Shown: piece after piece, positions 44,642-52,622 of the stretch
How positions within the stretch are numbered: position 1 is the stretch's first letter
Layout: each line of letters begins with the position of its first letter
Source: UBA7485 sp050945075
Lineage (GTDB): Bacteria; Bacillota; Clostridia; Eubacteriales; Eubacteriaceae
Reading direction: 5' to 3'
Length of the DNA stretch: 64,000 nucleotides
Assembly (NCBI GenBank): GCA_050945075.1
Contig: JBMNSG010000002.1
Span: 1 to 64,000 of the forward strand
Notes under the pieces: model-generated
Told to the model about the DNA's origin: nothing
The model's database searches: none
What the model saw: the letters and a program-made list of their open reading frames with translations, nothing else
Program-made: the position numbers and the translations under genes

Positions 44642-45367
44642 ATGCAGACCTGGAATCCATGGCATGGCTGTTTTAAAATAAGTGCCGGATGCAAAAACTG
44701 TTATATGTATGCTTCGGATTTGCGTTACGATCGGAATCCGCAGGACATTCACCGGACGGCGTCTTTTGATCTGCCGGCGCGTAAAAAACGCAGCGGCAGC
44801 TGGTCGTTCTGTCCCGGCGGCGGCTCTGTATTCTGCTGCGGGACCTCGGATTTCTTTTTAAAAGAAGCGGATCCCTGGAGGGAAGAAGCCTGGAATATGA
44901 TCAGAAACAGGCCGGATCTCGACTTCCTGATTGTAACCAAGAGGATTCACCGGGCAGCGGAAACGTTTCCGCCCGACTGGGGAAACGGCTGGGAAAATGT
45001 GCGGATCTGCAGTACCTGCGAAAATCAGGAAACAGCGGATTTCAGAATTCCGATTCTGCTGGACCTGCCTATCCGCCACCGTATTATCGCGCATGAACCG
45101 ATGCTGGAAGCGATCCGGATTGAAGATCTGATTGGCGGACGCGCCGGTCTTATTGAGAACGTCAACTGCGGCGGAGAATCCGGAGAGTATGCCCGTCTGT
45201 GCCGGTATGACTGGGTACTGGATACCAGAGAGCAGTGCAGGCGGCTCGGAATCTCGTATACCTTCCGTCAGACAGGCGCCAGATTCGAAAAGGATGGCAG
45301 ACTCTACCGCATCCCCCGCAGACTTCAGGGAAGCCAGGCACGAAAGGCGGGCATTGACTTGTATTGA
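44642..45367 (+). CDS. DUF5131 (phage Gp37/Gp68-like) protein
   Basis: A 241-residue member of the Gp37/Gp68 group, named from phage proteins but common in chromosomes. The N-terminus TWNPWHGCFKISAGCKNCYM carries the conserved cysteines spaced C-x7-C-x2-C, and PDLDFLIVTKR and NCGGESGEYAR are family-like. Further cysteines (FCCGTSD) could ligate metal. The ATG with GAGGTG upstream is chosen; a TTG six codons earlier is weaker. The function is unknown; a distant radical-SAM-like fold has been suggested for such proteins, which I cannot test here. Confidence 0.8.
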   Translation: MQTWNPWHGCFKISAGCKNCYMYASDLRYDRNPQDIHRTASFDLPARKKRSGSWSFCPGGGSVFCCGTSDFFLKEADPWREEAWNMIRNRPDLDFLIVTKRIHRAAETFPPDWGNGWENVRICSTCENQETADFRIPILLDLPIRHRIIAHEPMLEAIRIEDLIGGRAGLIENVNCGGESGEYARLCRYDWVLDTREQCRRLGISYTFRQTGARFEKDGRLYRIPRRLQGSQARKAGIDLY

Positions 45368-45411
45368 AACCTTCGCGCAGGGAAATGCGTTTGAATGACG
45401 GTGTAAATGAA

Positions 45412-45506
45412 AAATCCCGCTGCCACAGCAATCACAGGGATTGATGCGTCAACGGGATTTCATCGCAGAATTACTGATTCCGGCGGATCTTTACGGATCC
45501 CGCCGG
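45412..45506. terminator. Two hairpins between convergent genes
   Basis: AAATCCCG (45412-45419) pairs with CGGGATTT (45453-45460) enclosing CAATC/GATTG. A second stem, CCGGCGGATC (45480-45489) with GATCCCGCCGG (about 45496-45506), has one bulge. Neither has a long T-run, but together they probably end both transcripts. Confidence 0.5.
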
Positions 45507-45535
45507 GATCCGGTCTGTTTTGTCATCTGTTTGGC

Positions 45536-46159
45536 TCAGGTTCTGTAGTTTTTCTTTTCTTTGTAAAGGCGGTAACGGTCGTTCAGGAAGTCGCGTGTTT
45601 CCGTATAATCAGGCGGATCGGTACGTCCGGCCTTGTCTGCTTCTGCCAGCAGGATCAGGTCTTCAGGGCTGAGGGCTTCCGAAAACAGATTATTGGTTGC
45701 CCTGACTCTGGAATGATCTTTTGCGAGCATGTTGGGACGCATATGCAGCCTGGTCAGGTTAACGGCGGCTTCTTTTTCTTTAATGAATCCGGCTTCTTCC
45801 AGAAATTTGTCTGCGAGACGCGCACTGACATTTTCATGACCGATCGAGCGGATACGCCCGTTTTCGTTCGTGGTTTTGTAGGCTTTGCCTGTATCGTGGA
45901 GCAGCGCTGCCAGCATGAAGGCCAGCGGATCCTGAGCCTGACTTCTCAGCTCCGCAGCTGCATCCAGCACCAGCATGGTGTGAATAAACACATCTCCCTC
46001 CGGATGATAGTCCGGATTCTGTTCAACGCCGATCAGCGCTGCCAGATCGGGAAATTCCTTTTCAAGGTCTCCGCTTTTTCTGAGTGCTTCAAAATACTCT
46101 GAAGGCCTGCTGTCCTCGAGCAGCACTTCTTCCAGTTTTTTTCTGGCTTCTTCGTTCAT
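45536..46159 (-). CDS. HD-domain phosphohydrolase
   Basis: A 207-residue cytoplasmic metal-dependent phosphohydrolase. Motifs are HPEGDVFIHTMLVLD, the doublet ALLHDTGKAYKT, GHENVSARLADKFL and a late EADKAGRTDP, arranged as in tRNA nucleotidyltransferase-type HD domains but without the transferase part. CGGAGG before the ATG at 46159 sets the start; the longer frame upstream overlaps the KTSC gene. It follows KTSC and the LexA-like repressor on the same strand. The substrate is unknown. Confidence 0.85.
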   Translation of the reverse strand: MNEEARKKLEEVLLEDSRPSEYFEALRKSGDLEKEFPDLAALIGVEQNPDYHPEGDVFIHTMLVLDAAAELRSQAQDPLAFMLAALLHDTGKAYKTTNENGRIRSIGHENVSARLADKFLEEAGFIKEKEAAVNLTRLHMRPNMLAKDHSRVRATNNLFSEALSPEDLILLAEADKAGRTDPPDYTETRDFLNDRYRLYKEKKNYRT

Positions 46160-46172
46160 CTGTCCTCCGAAA

Positions 46173-46379
46173 TTATTGTCGTTCACTCCGGTAATGGAAT
46201 TTGATATGTTCATTATAGTACTTCCCGGGACTCTCCGCATTTAAAAGATCACGGTATACTTCCCATGGGACATCATCATAACAGATGGATTTTCCGCTTG
46301 TAAAGTTAATCAGAAGCCGCCAGTTGCTGTAGGCGGCGGATACAATTACGGATGATTTAAGAAACGCACTGTGTTTCAT
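46173..46379 (-). CDS. KTSC-domain protein
   Basis: A 68-residue protein that is essentially one KTSC domain: SSVIVSAAYSNWRLLINFTS, then YDDVPWEVYRDLLNAESPG and a terminal YYNEHIKFHY. The family is small, common beside DNA-related genes and of unknown role. GGAGAAA precedes the ATG. It lies 24 bp after the LexA-like repressor and 14 bp before the HD gene, in one likely operon. Confidence 0.85.
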   Translation of the reverse strand: MKHSAFLKSSVIVSAAYSNWRLLINFTSGKSICYDDVPWEVYRDLLNAESPGKYYNEHIKFHYRSERQ

Positions 46380-46403
46380 GATGTTTCTCCGGAAACCGGC
46401 GAT

Positions 46404-47126
46404 TCAGGAGTTTCGGCCGGTCCTGACAATTCCCGATATTCTGACGCTGTCGTAATCCCCGGGTATGATCGGAGCATAGCTGGGGTTAAATGAAATGAAT
46501 TTTCCGTTTCGGTACTGCTTGATAAAGCTCTCTCCGTTGATCAGTGCTACCACGACATCTCCGTTTTCGGCGGTTCTTGAAGGCTCGACAAATACAATAT
46601 CACCTTCATAAAAAGCAGGTTCCATACTGTCACCGGTGACCTTTACAGCAAAGCAGGCTTCGGAAGGAAGCTCATCCGCCGGAAAGCTGACATATTCGTA
46701 GTCGTCCGAATCAAGAAAGCTGCCGGTGCCCGCTGAAACAGGAAGGGAATAGAGCGGTATTTCACGTTGTATAACAACTTCCTTTTCGCTTTTCAGACGT
46801 TCTTCCAGTTCTGCAAGATTTTCGATAAGCTGTACGACAACGGCTCGGTTTTCTTCGGTGAGGTTCTCCCATTGTGCGAAGAAATGCTTGCTTTGAAGTG
46901 CCAGTACGCCAGAATCCGGCGTTGTCTCTCCGATCAGTTCAGAGAGTGTGCAGTCCAGGGCTCTGGAGAGTGCCAGAAGGGTTTTATATCGTGGATCGGT
47001 GGTGGTCCCGTCCTGGAGCTTTCTGAGCGTTTTTTCCGGGATTCCGGCTTTGGCAGCGAGAGCGGTTCCGGACAGTCCTGCTTCTCTGCGTTTTTCTTCT
47101 ATATGCTGGCTGATACTTTTGTCCAA
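46404..47126 (-). CDS. LexA-like repressor (HTH plus S24 peptidase)
   Basis: Transcription repressor expected to self-cleave on DNA damage. The 240-residue protein has an XRE-type helix-turn-helix (GTALAAKAGIPEKTLRKLQD) and an S24 domain with the cleavage pair in VSAGTG, catalytic Ser in VTGDSMEPAF and Lys in GESFIKQY. It is divergent from the Y-family polymerase, whose promoter carries an inverted repeat, and is followed by KTSC and HD genes. This is the layout of a phage-type SOS module now in the chromosome. Confidence 0.9.
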   Translation of the reverse strand: MDKSISQHIEEKRREAGLSGTALAAKAGIPEKTLRKLQDGTTTDPRYKTLLALSRALDCTLSELIGETTPDSGVLALQSKHFFAQWENLTEENRAVVVQLIENLAELEERLKSEKEVVIQREIPLYSLPVSAGTGSFLDSDDYEYVSFPADELPSEACFAVKVTGDSMEPAFYEGDIVFVEPSRTAENGDVVVALINGESFIKQYRNGKFISFNPSYAPIIPGDYDSVRISGIVRTGRNS

Positions 47127-47236
47127 ATCCGACCTCCTTTTTTCTTATTCTATAATACTACAAAACGGGGAGAAAGTGCAGGAGGAATCCATACATATAC
47201 CCGGAAAAGAGATTGACGTCGTCTATAATAAGGGTA

Positions 47237-47253
47237 TATCCTATAAAAGGATA
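47237..47253. promoter_or_regulatory. Candidate operator of the SOS-like cassette
   Basis: TATCCTATAAAAGGATA is a 6-5-6 inverted repeat just before the polymerase start region. TTGACG at 47213-47218 with TATATC at 47235-47240 (16-nt spacing) gives a promoter that it would overlap. Binding by the divergent repressor is inferred. Confidence 0.5.
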
Positions 47254-47287
47254 ATAAATGAGTAAAAGAGATATAAAGAGGGATAAA

Positions 47288-48553
47288 ATGGACAGAATTA
47301 TACTCCATTCAGACATGAACAGCTTTTATGCGTCAGTGGAATGTATGGAAAATCCGGATCTCAAACGAATTCCGATGGTCGTCGGGGGAGACCCGGAAAA
47401 CAGACACGGGATCGTTCTGGCCAAAAATCAAATGGCAAAAGACTGTGGAATCCAGACTGGTGAAGCATTATGGGCAGCAAAACAGAAATGTCCGAATCTG
47501 ACAGTCAGGCCTCCGGATTATCATCGTTATATGGACTTTTCCAGAAGAGCCAGAAAAATTTATCTGCGCTATTCGGACAGGGTGGAGCCCTTTGGCCCGG
47601 ACGAAGCCTGGGTCGAGCTTACCGGGAGTTCTGTTCTTGCAGAAAAAACGCCGCGGCAGGTTGCGGATGAAATCAGGAAAACCATGCAGCACGAGCTGGG
47701 GCTGACCGTTTCAGTCGGCGTGAGCTGGAATAAAATATTTGCGAAGTTCGGATCGGATTATAAAAAACCGGATGCCGTGACTGAAGTAAACCGCGGGAAT
47801 TATCATAAAATTGTCTGGGAACGCCCTGTGGGAGATCTTCTGTGTGTGGGACGCTCTACCAGGGCCCGGCTGGAAGAAACCGGTGTATACACGATCGGGG
47901 CCCTTGCCGGGATGGACCGCGAAGAACTGCGGCGGATGCTCGGGAAAAACGGGGAAATTCTCTGGTATTTTGCCAACGGACTGGATACATCCGAGGTTAA
48001 AAGACTGAATGAAAAAACAGTGGGGGCAGATTACGAAATCAAGTCCATCGGCAATTCACTGACGGCGCCGCGGGACCTGGTAACGGACGAGGACGTCAAG
48101 CTGCTGCTGTTTATGCTCGGAGAATGTGTGGGTATGCGGATGCGGGAGTGCGGGTTCCGCTGCCGGACTGTGGAGATTCATATACGGGACAAGGAACTCA
48201 GAAGTTTCTCCAGGCAGAGAAAGCTGCCACGCGCGACTATGCTCACAGAGGATATTGTCCGCTGCGGCTATGCGCTGTATAAAGAAAATTATCAGATCAG
48301 TGAAACAGCCGGCATCCGTTCTCTGGGGATTCGTGCCTGCAATCTGGTTCCGGCCGGGGAGCCTTGCCAGCTGACACTGACAGACGATCCGTTCAAAATG
48401 CAGCGGACAGAAGACCTGGAATCGGTGATGGACAGAATCAGGCATCGGTTTGGAAATAATGCCGTCAGACGGGCGGTGACCCTGGGAGACAGCATGTCGG
48501 GAATGGATTTTAAGGCGGATCATATTGTACATCCGGTCGGTTATTTTGCCTGA
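47288..48553 (+). CDS. dinB: Y-family DNA polymerase (Pol IV/DinB-like)
   Basis: Translesion polymerase acting at damaged DNA. The ATG preceded by GAGGG gives MDRIILHSDMNSFYASVE, the expected family start; an ATG ten codons upstream with AAAGGA is possible. Catalytic acidic residues are in DMNSFYASVE and FGPDEAWVELTG; LTVSVGVSWNKIFAKFGSD, an HhH segment and a little-finger domain follow, 421 residues in total. It is divergent from the LexA-like repressor and followed by an 87-residue companion. Confidence 0.93.
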   Translation: MDRIILHSDMNSFYASVECMENPDLKRIPMVVGGDPENRHGIVLAKNQMAKDCGIQTGEALWAAKQKCPNLTVRPPDYHRYMDFSRRARKIYLRYSDRVEPFGPDEAWVELTGSSVLAEKTPRQVADEIRKTMQHELGLTVSVGVSWNKIFAKFGSDYKKPDAVTEVNRGNYHKIVWERPVGDLLCVGRSTRARLEETGVYTIGALAGMDREELRRMLGKNGEILWYFANGLDTSEVKRLNEKTVGADYEIKSIGNSLTAPRDLVTDEDVKLLLFMLGECVGMRMRECGFRCRTVEIHIRDKELRSFSRQRKLPRATMLTEDIVRCGYALYKENYQISETAGIRSLGIRACNLVPAGEPCQLTLTDDPFKMQRTEDLESVMDRIRHRFGNNAVRRAVTLGDSMSGMDFKADHIVHPVGYFA

Positions 48554-48564
48554 CAGGTCTGCAA

Positions 48565-48828
48565 GTGGGAGAATTTCGTGTAAAATGCTACGTCAGCGTT
48601 GAGGTGTATTATACTTCTGCCGGTCAGCTTATCCCGCTGTCTGTGGAGTGGGAGGATGGCAGGGTGTTTCACATTGACCGGGCGGAAGAGCCGGAGCCTG
48701 CCGTGTCCAGAACCGGATCGTGCGGGGAGCGTTATGCCTGCAGCATTCACGGTGTGAAGACGTTTCTGTATTATGAAGATCCGGCCTGGTTTGTGGAAAA
48801 GAAGACAGGACGGAAAAGCGGACAATAA
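48565..48828 (+). CDS. Small companion protein of the Y-family polymerase
   Basis: An 87-residue protein starting at a GTG 12 bp after dinB. The sequence (EFRVKCYVSVEVYYTSAGQL; VEWEDGRVFHIDRAEE; YEDPAWFVEKK) suggests a small beta-rich domain. I do not recognise its family. The spacing means it is translated from the dinB mRNA. It may modulate the polymerase, but this rests only on position. Confidence 0.7.
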   Translation: MGEFRVKCYVSVEVYYTSAGQLIPLSVEWEDGRVFHIDRAEEPEPAVSRTGSCGERYACSIHGVKTFLYYEDPAWFVEKKTGRKSGQ

Positions 48829-48829
48829 A

Positions 48830-48855
48830 ACAGACCCGTATTTAGGCGGGTCTGT
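48830..48855 (-). terminator. Terminator of the metal-efflux operon
   Basis: ACAGACCCG (48830-48838) pairs with CGGGTCTGT (48847-48855), with A-rich sequence to the left giving T on the minus strand. It also closes the dinB transcript. Confidence 0.8.
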
Positions 48856-48879
48856 AAGGGAAGTTGTATTCAGATTCTG

Positions 48880-50787
48880 TTATTCTGCCGGTTCTGTGTC
48901 CCGGATGATTTTGTTTTGACTCGAATCAGGTTTGTTAATGAATTCTTTGATTGAAAGCATACGCATCGAGTTGAGAATAGCGATAATCGATACGCCTACA
49001 TCTGCAAATACAGCGTCCCACATGGTGGCAATACCCAAAGCACCGAGTATCAGGAACAGAGCCTTGATTCCAAGGGCGAACCAGATGTTTTCAGTAACAA
49101 TTTTGCGTGTTTTTGCTGAGACACGCATGGCTGTGGAGATTCGTTCCGGATTGTCATCCATGATGACAACATCTGCGGCTTCGATAGCAGCGTCTGATCC
49201 GACACCGCCCATGGCGATTCCGATATCCGCACGCATCAGTACCGGTGCGTCGTTAATACCGTCGCCCACGAAGGCCAGCTGTGATCCTTCTGGTTTGTTT
49301 TTGATCAGTTCTTCGACTTTATCGACCTTCATACCCGGAAGCAGTTCTGCATAGACCTTGCCAATGCCGATTTCCGCACCGACGGCTTCCCCGACTTTAC
49401 GGGTATCTCCGGTAAGCATGACAGTCTGTTCGACGCCCTGAGCCTTCAGTTCGGCCAGTGCTTCTTTTGCTGTCGGTTTGATTTCATCGGAAATCGTGAT
49501 ACTGCCGGCATATTTTCCGTCGATGTCTACATAAACGACTGTTCCGATTCCGGCGGCAGGTGAGAATTTGGTGCCCAGTGTTTCCATAAGCCGTGCGTTT
49601 CCAGCATGAACCGTATGTTCACCAATGACAGCACGTACGCCTTTACCGGTCAGGGTTTCATAGTCGCTGACTACGGAATTATCCAGATCTTTTCCCCAGG
49701 CGTTTTTCAGGGATACTGAAATCGGATGGTCTGAAAAGGATTCTGCCAGTGCTGTCACGTTAAGCAGTTCATCGCTGCTTATTCCGGAAACAGGGCTGAT
49801 GTCCGTCACATTGAAAACGCCCTTTGTCAGGGTACCGGTTTTGTCAAAGACAGCCGTTTTAATTTTACACAACTGTTCCAGATAATTGGATCCCTTGACC
49901 AGAACGCCCAGCTTGGAAGCGGCGCCAATGCCGCCGAAGAAGCCCAGCGGAACAGAAATAACCAGGGCACAGGGACAGGAGATGACAAGGAATGTCAGTG
50001 CCCGGCTGATCCACTGCTGCCACATCCCGTCAAAGAAAGGCGGAATGAAGGCCAGCAGCACTGCACCAATGGTTACACAAGGTGTATACCATCTGGCAAA
50101 GCGGGTGATGAACTGTTCGGAATTCGATTTTTTAGAGGCTGCGTTTTCGACCAGTTCCAGTATTTTGGCAACTGTCGATTCGTCAGCTTCTGTTGTGACT
50201 TTTACACGCAGGACACCGTTGGTATCAATGCATCCTGACATGATATCCTGACCTTCGACGATTTCACGGGGAACAGATTCACCGGTCAGTGCGGCTGTAT
50301 CCAGCAGTGCTTTACCGCTGATGACAGTTCCGTCCAGGGGAACACGTTCGCCCGGCTTGACTACGATAATCTGTCCGATTTCAACATCGTCCGGATCTAC
50401 CTGCGTCAGTTTTCCGTCTTCTTCTACATTGGCGTAGTCGGGACGGAGGTCCATCAGCGAAGAGATGGACTGCCGTGAACGTCCGACGGCATAGCTCTGA
50501 AAAAGCTCGCCAACCTGGTAGAACAGCATAACCGCAACACCTTCCGGATAATCGCCCAGCAGGAAAGCGCCGACGGTAGCCAGCGTCATCAGGAAGTTTT
50601 CATCGAAAACCTGTCCGTGTGCAATACCCTTGAAGGCCCGTATGACAATTTCCAGTCCGACGGTCAGGTAGGCGGCCAGATAGATGATCAGTTTCCAGGG
50701 GCCTGTTTCGGGAACCAGATAACCAATCCCGAACAGAGCCGCCGCGGCAAAGATCTGCCATAGCAGTTTTTTCTGTTTTTTTGTCAT
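48880..50787 (-). CDS. zntA: Heavy-metal P1B-type ATPase (zinc/cadmium efflux)
   Basis: Exports Zn2+, Cd2+ or Pb2+ at the cost of ATP. The 635-residue protein has about eight membrane helices, phosphatase TGES, the transmembrane metal site SCPCALVISVP, phosphorylated Asp in FDKTGTLTKG, a DHPISVS histidine-proline and GDGINDAPVLMRAD. It lacks an N-terminal HMA domain; this domain is encoded by the gene just upstream. The metal is inferred from the ArsR regulator's zinc-type site. CadA is an alternative name. Confidence 0.9.
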   Translation of the reverse strand: MTKKQKKLLWQIFAAAALFGIGYLVPETGPWKLIIYLAAYLTVGLEIVIRAFKGIAHGQVFDENFLMTLATVGAFLLGDYPEGVAVMLFYQVGELFQSYAVGRSRQSISSLMDLRPDYANVEEDGKLTQVDPDDVEIGQIIVVKPGERVPLDGTVISGKALLDTAALTGESVPREIVEGQDIMSGCIDTNGVLRVKVTTEADESTVAKILELVENAASKKSNSEQFITRFARWYTPCVTIGAVLLAFIPPFFDGMWQQWISRALTFLVISCPCALVISVPLGFFGGIGAASKLGVLVKGSNYLEQLCKIKTAVFDKTGTLTKGVFNVTDISPVSGISSDELLNVTALAESFSDHPISVSLKNAWGKDLDNSVVSDYETLTGKGVRAVIGEHTVHAGNARLMETLGTKFSPAAGIGTVVYVDIDGKYAGSITISDEIKPTAKEALAELKAQGVEQTVMLTGDTRKVGEAVGAEIGIGKVYAELLPGMKVDKVEELIKNKPEGSQLAFVGDGINDAPVLMRADIGIAMGGVGSDAAIEAADVVIMDDNPERISTAMRVSAKTRKIVTENIWFALGIKALFLILGALGIATMWDAVFADVGVSIIAILNSMRMLSIKEFINKPDSSQNKIIRDTEPAE

Positions 50788-50789
50788 GA

Positions 50790-51011
50790 TTATTTACGGA
50801 TGATTTTTACATCCGGTTCAATTTTATTGCAGGCCTTCTGTGCTTCGTCAAGAATGCGGTCCATATCCGCTTCGTCTGCTTCAATGGTCAGTTTCTGTGT
50901 CATAAAACTGAGAACGGCATTTTCAACACCCGGAATTTTTTTGATCGCGTCTTCCATTTTTGCAGCACAGTTGGCACAGTCGATTTCTTCCATTTTAAAT
51001 TTCTTTTTCAT
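50790..51011 (-). CDS. Free HMA metal-binding protein
   Basis: A 73-residue ferredoxin-fold metallochaperone with the metal site in EEIDCANCAAKMED and the usual KIPGVENAVLSF strand. The stop lies 2 bp before the ATPase start, so it acts as the ATPase's separate N-terminal domain or chaperone. The acidic residue before the CxxC (DCANC) is typical of zinc and cadmium rather than copper sites. AAAGG precedes the ATG. Confidence 0.88.
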   Translation of the reverse strand: MKKKFKMEEIDCANCAAKMEDAIKKIPGVENAVLSFMTQKLTIEADEADMDRILDEAQKACNKIEPDVKIIRK

Positions 51012-51085
51012 TTTATTTACCTTTCAGATTTGAATGATTTCAGCAGTAACCGGAAAGGTTCTGCTCTATAACGTACAGTTGATGA

Positions 51086-51418
51086 TTATTCCTGAATATG
51101 AGCGAGTCCCTGATTAAAAATCGTATAGACATGATTGTCTGCGAGTGAATAATAGACGGTTTTTCCGTCTCTTCTGTTTTTTACCAGTTTCGCCTGTTTG
51201 AGTACCCGCAGCTGATGGGAGATAGCGGATTGGGTCATGTTCAGAAGCTCGGCGATTTCCGAAACAGACAGTTCAGATTCAAACAGGGCACAGAGAATAC
51301 GGACCCGGGTTGAATCGCCGAAAACCTTGAAAAGTTCCGCCAGATCGTACAGTGTTTCTTCTTCCGGCATTTTCTGTTTCAGAATCTGCAGGGAAGAATG
51401 AAGTATTTCCTCCGGCAT
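51086..51418 (-). CDS. ArsR/SmtB-family metal-sensing repressor
   Basis: A 110-residue winged-helix repressor controlling the efflux operon. The start at MPEEILH follows a strong GGAAGGAGG; the longer frame upstream is rejected. The recognition helix is MTQSAISHQLRVLKQAKLV. The alpha-5 metal site is visible: DNH then HIQE, a D-x-H-x10-H-x2-E pattern of zinc sensors such as SmtB, CzrA and ZntR-like proteins. The alpha-3N cysteine site of CadC (ELCVCD) is absent (ELSVSE). A perfect inverted repeat lies just upstream. Confidence 0.92.
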   Translation of the reverse strand: MPEEILHSSLQILKQKMPEEETLYDLAELFKVFGDSTRVRILCALFESELSVSEIAELLNMTQSAISHQLRVLKQAKLVKNRRDGKTVYYSLADNHVYTIFNQGLAHIQE

Positions 51419-51448
51419 AAATGCCTCCTTCCATCGTTTTATCAAACA

Positions 51449-51474
51449 AACATATGAACAAATATTCATATGTT
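51449..51474. promoter_or_regulatory. ArsR-type operator
   Basis: AACATATGAA (51449-51458) and TTCATATGTT (51465-51474) form a perfect 10-6-10 inverted repeat, close to the ATATGAACA-N-TGTTCATAT type bound by SmtB/CadC proteins. It lies 31 bp upstream of the repressor start. Confidence 0.8.
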
Positions 51475-51780
51475 CATAAGTCTATTATACAGAATCTTTA
51501 TACCCTGTCAAGACAAAAAAACGTTCTGAGACATTGTAAATTATTAAATAAAGAATCTTTTTGGAGTATGAGACATTTCTATACCTGTATACGATACACA
51601 GCCAGAATTTCACCATTTACAGATAAATTTATGTTGATTAATAGATTTTTGTTGTACAAAAAGGAATTTGATTGTAAACTATTACTTGTAGAAGGAATGC
51701 GCATTATACTTCAATTCGTAATCAGTTGCGCTAGCTGTTACGAAATAATGCAATTTTATTTTATTCAAGGGGGATGGATT
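51475..51780. other. AT-rich gap upstream of glpF
   Basis: No gene is supported. An open frame runs through in phase with glpF but has no matching start and reads as AT-rich noise. TATACT occurs near 51704 without a good -35. A TTACGAAATAATGC segment precedes GGGGGA and the glpF ATG. The glpF promoter must lie here. Confidence 0.5.
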
Positions 51781-52527
51781 ATGTATCCATATTTATCAGA
51801 ATTTATCGGCACATGCATGCTGGTAATCTTAGGGGATGGCGTTTGCGCCAGTAACGGTTTGGAAGGTTCATTGTTTAAGGGTTCCGGTCCTGTATACGTA
51901 ATGATTGGATGGGGTCTTGCAGTCGCCCTGCCGGCTATGGCTTTCGGCTATCAGTCAGCAGCTCACTTCAATCCTGTTCTGACAATCGCTATGGCAGTTA
52001 TCGGATCATTCCCATGGTCAATGGTTCCGGGTTATATTCTTGCACAGATGTGCGGTGGTTTCCTGGGAGCTATTATCGTATGGCTTATCTATAAAGACCA
52101 GTTTGCTCTTACCGAAAAAACATTTGGCGAAGACAGCATCGGCACCTGCAGAGGTACATTCTGCACAGGCCCTGCGATTCGTAATCTTGGCCAGAACTTC
52201 TTTGGTGAATTAGCAGCAACCTTCTTCCTCGTATTCCTGATCGTTTGCATTACACCGACTGCTGCTACAGTTGGACTGAACTACTGGTTCGTATTTGCAA
52301 TCATCATGTGCTGCGGTTTCTCACTTGGTTCAACAACAGGTTTTGCTATGAACCCTGCACGTGATACTGCACCGAGACTGGCATATGCCCTGCTTCCTTT
52401 CAAATATAAGGATGCGGACTGGAAATACGCATGGGTTCCGATTCTTGGACCTCTCTGCGGAGCTATCCTTGGCGGACTACTGGGCAGCGTTGTAACATCG
52501 TGGCCTGGACTGTCATCATTTCTTTAA
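51781..52527 (+). CDS. glpF: Glycerol uptake facilitator (aquaglyceroporin)
   Basis: Membrane channel for glycerol or water. The start at MYPYLSEFIGTCMLVILGDG after AGGGGGA gives 248 residues; the longer frame is rejected. Six helices and two half-helix pore loops are seen: the first pore motif is FNPVLT (NPV instead of NPA), the second AMNPARDTAPR with the Arg of the selectivity filter and the Asp typical of glycerol facilitators. It is convergent with a GlpA-like dehydrogenase, consistent with glycerol use. Confidence 0.92.
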   Translation: MYPYLSEFIGTCMLVILGDGVCASNGLEGSLFKGSGPVYVMIGWGLAVALPAMAFGYQSAAHFNPVLTIAMAVIGSFPWSMVPGYILAQMCGGFLGAIIVWLIYKDQFALTEKTFGEDSIGTCRGTFCTGPAIRNLGQNFFGELAATFFLVFLIVCITPTAATVGLNYWFVFAIIMCCGFSLGSTTGFAMNPARDTAPRLAYALLPFKYKDADWKYAWVPILGPLCGAILGGLLGSVVTSWPGLSSFL

Positions 52528-52552
52528 TCCAATTTAGTTGCGCACCTTCACA

Positions 52553-52579
52553 AAGCCGCTCGAAAGAGCGGCTTTTCTT
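52553..52579 (+). terminator. Terminator of glpF
   Basis: AAGCCGCTC (52553-52561) pairs with GAGCGGCTT (52566-52574) around GAAA, followed by TTCTTA. Confidence 0.85.
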
Positions 52580-52589
52580 ATACATAAAA

Positions 52590-52617
52590 AAACCGCGGAT
52601 TCAGGAATCCGCGGTTT
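52590..52617. terminator. Terminator of the GlpA-like gene
   Basis: A perfect 12-bp stem AAACCGCGGATT (52590-52601) with its complement (52606-52617) around CAGG. The A-run on its left becomes a T-run for the minus-strand gene. Confidence 0.85.
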
Positions 52618-52622
52618 AATGA

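Noticed and set aside
51421..51780. N-terminal extension of about 120 residues on glpF
   Set aside because: GGGGGA and the family start MYPYLSEFIG lie at 51781; the extension is AT-rich and overlaps the ArsR operator.
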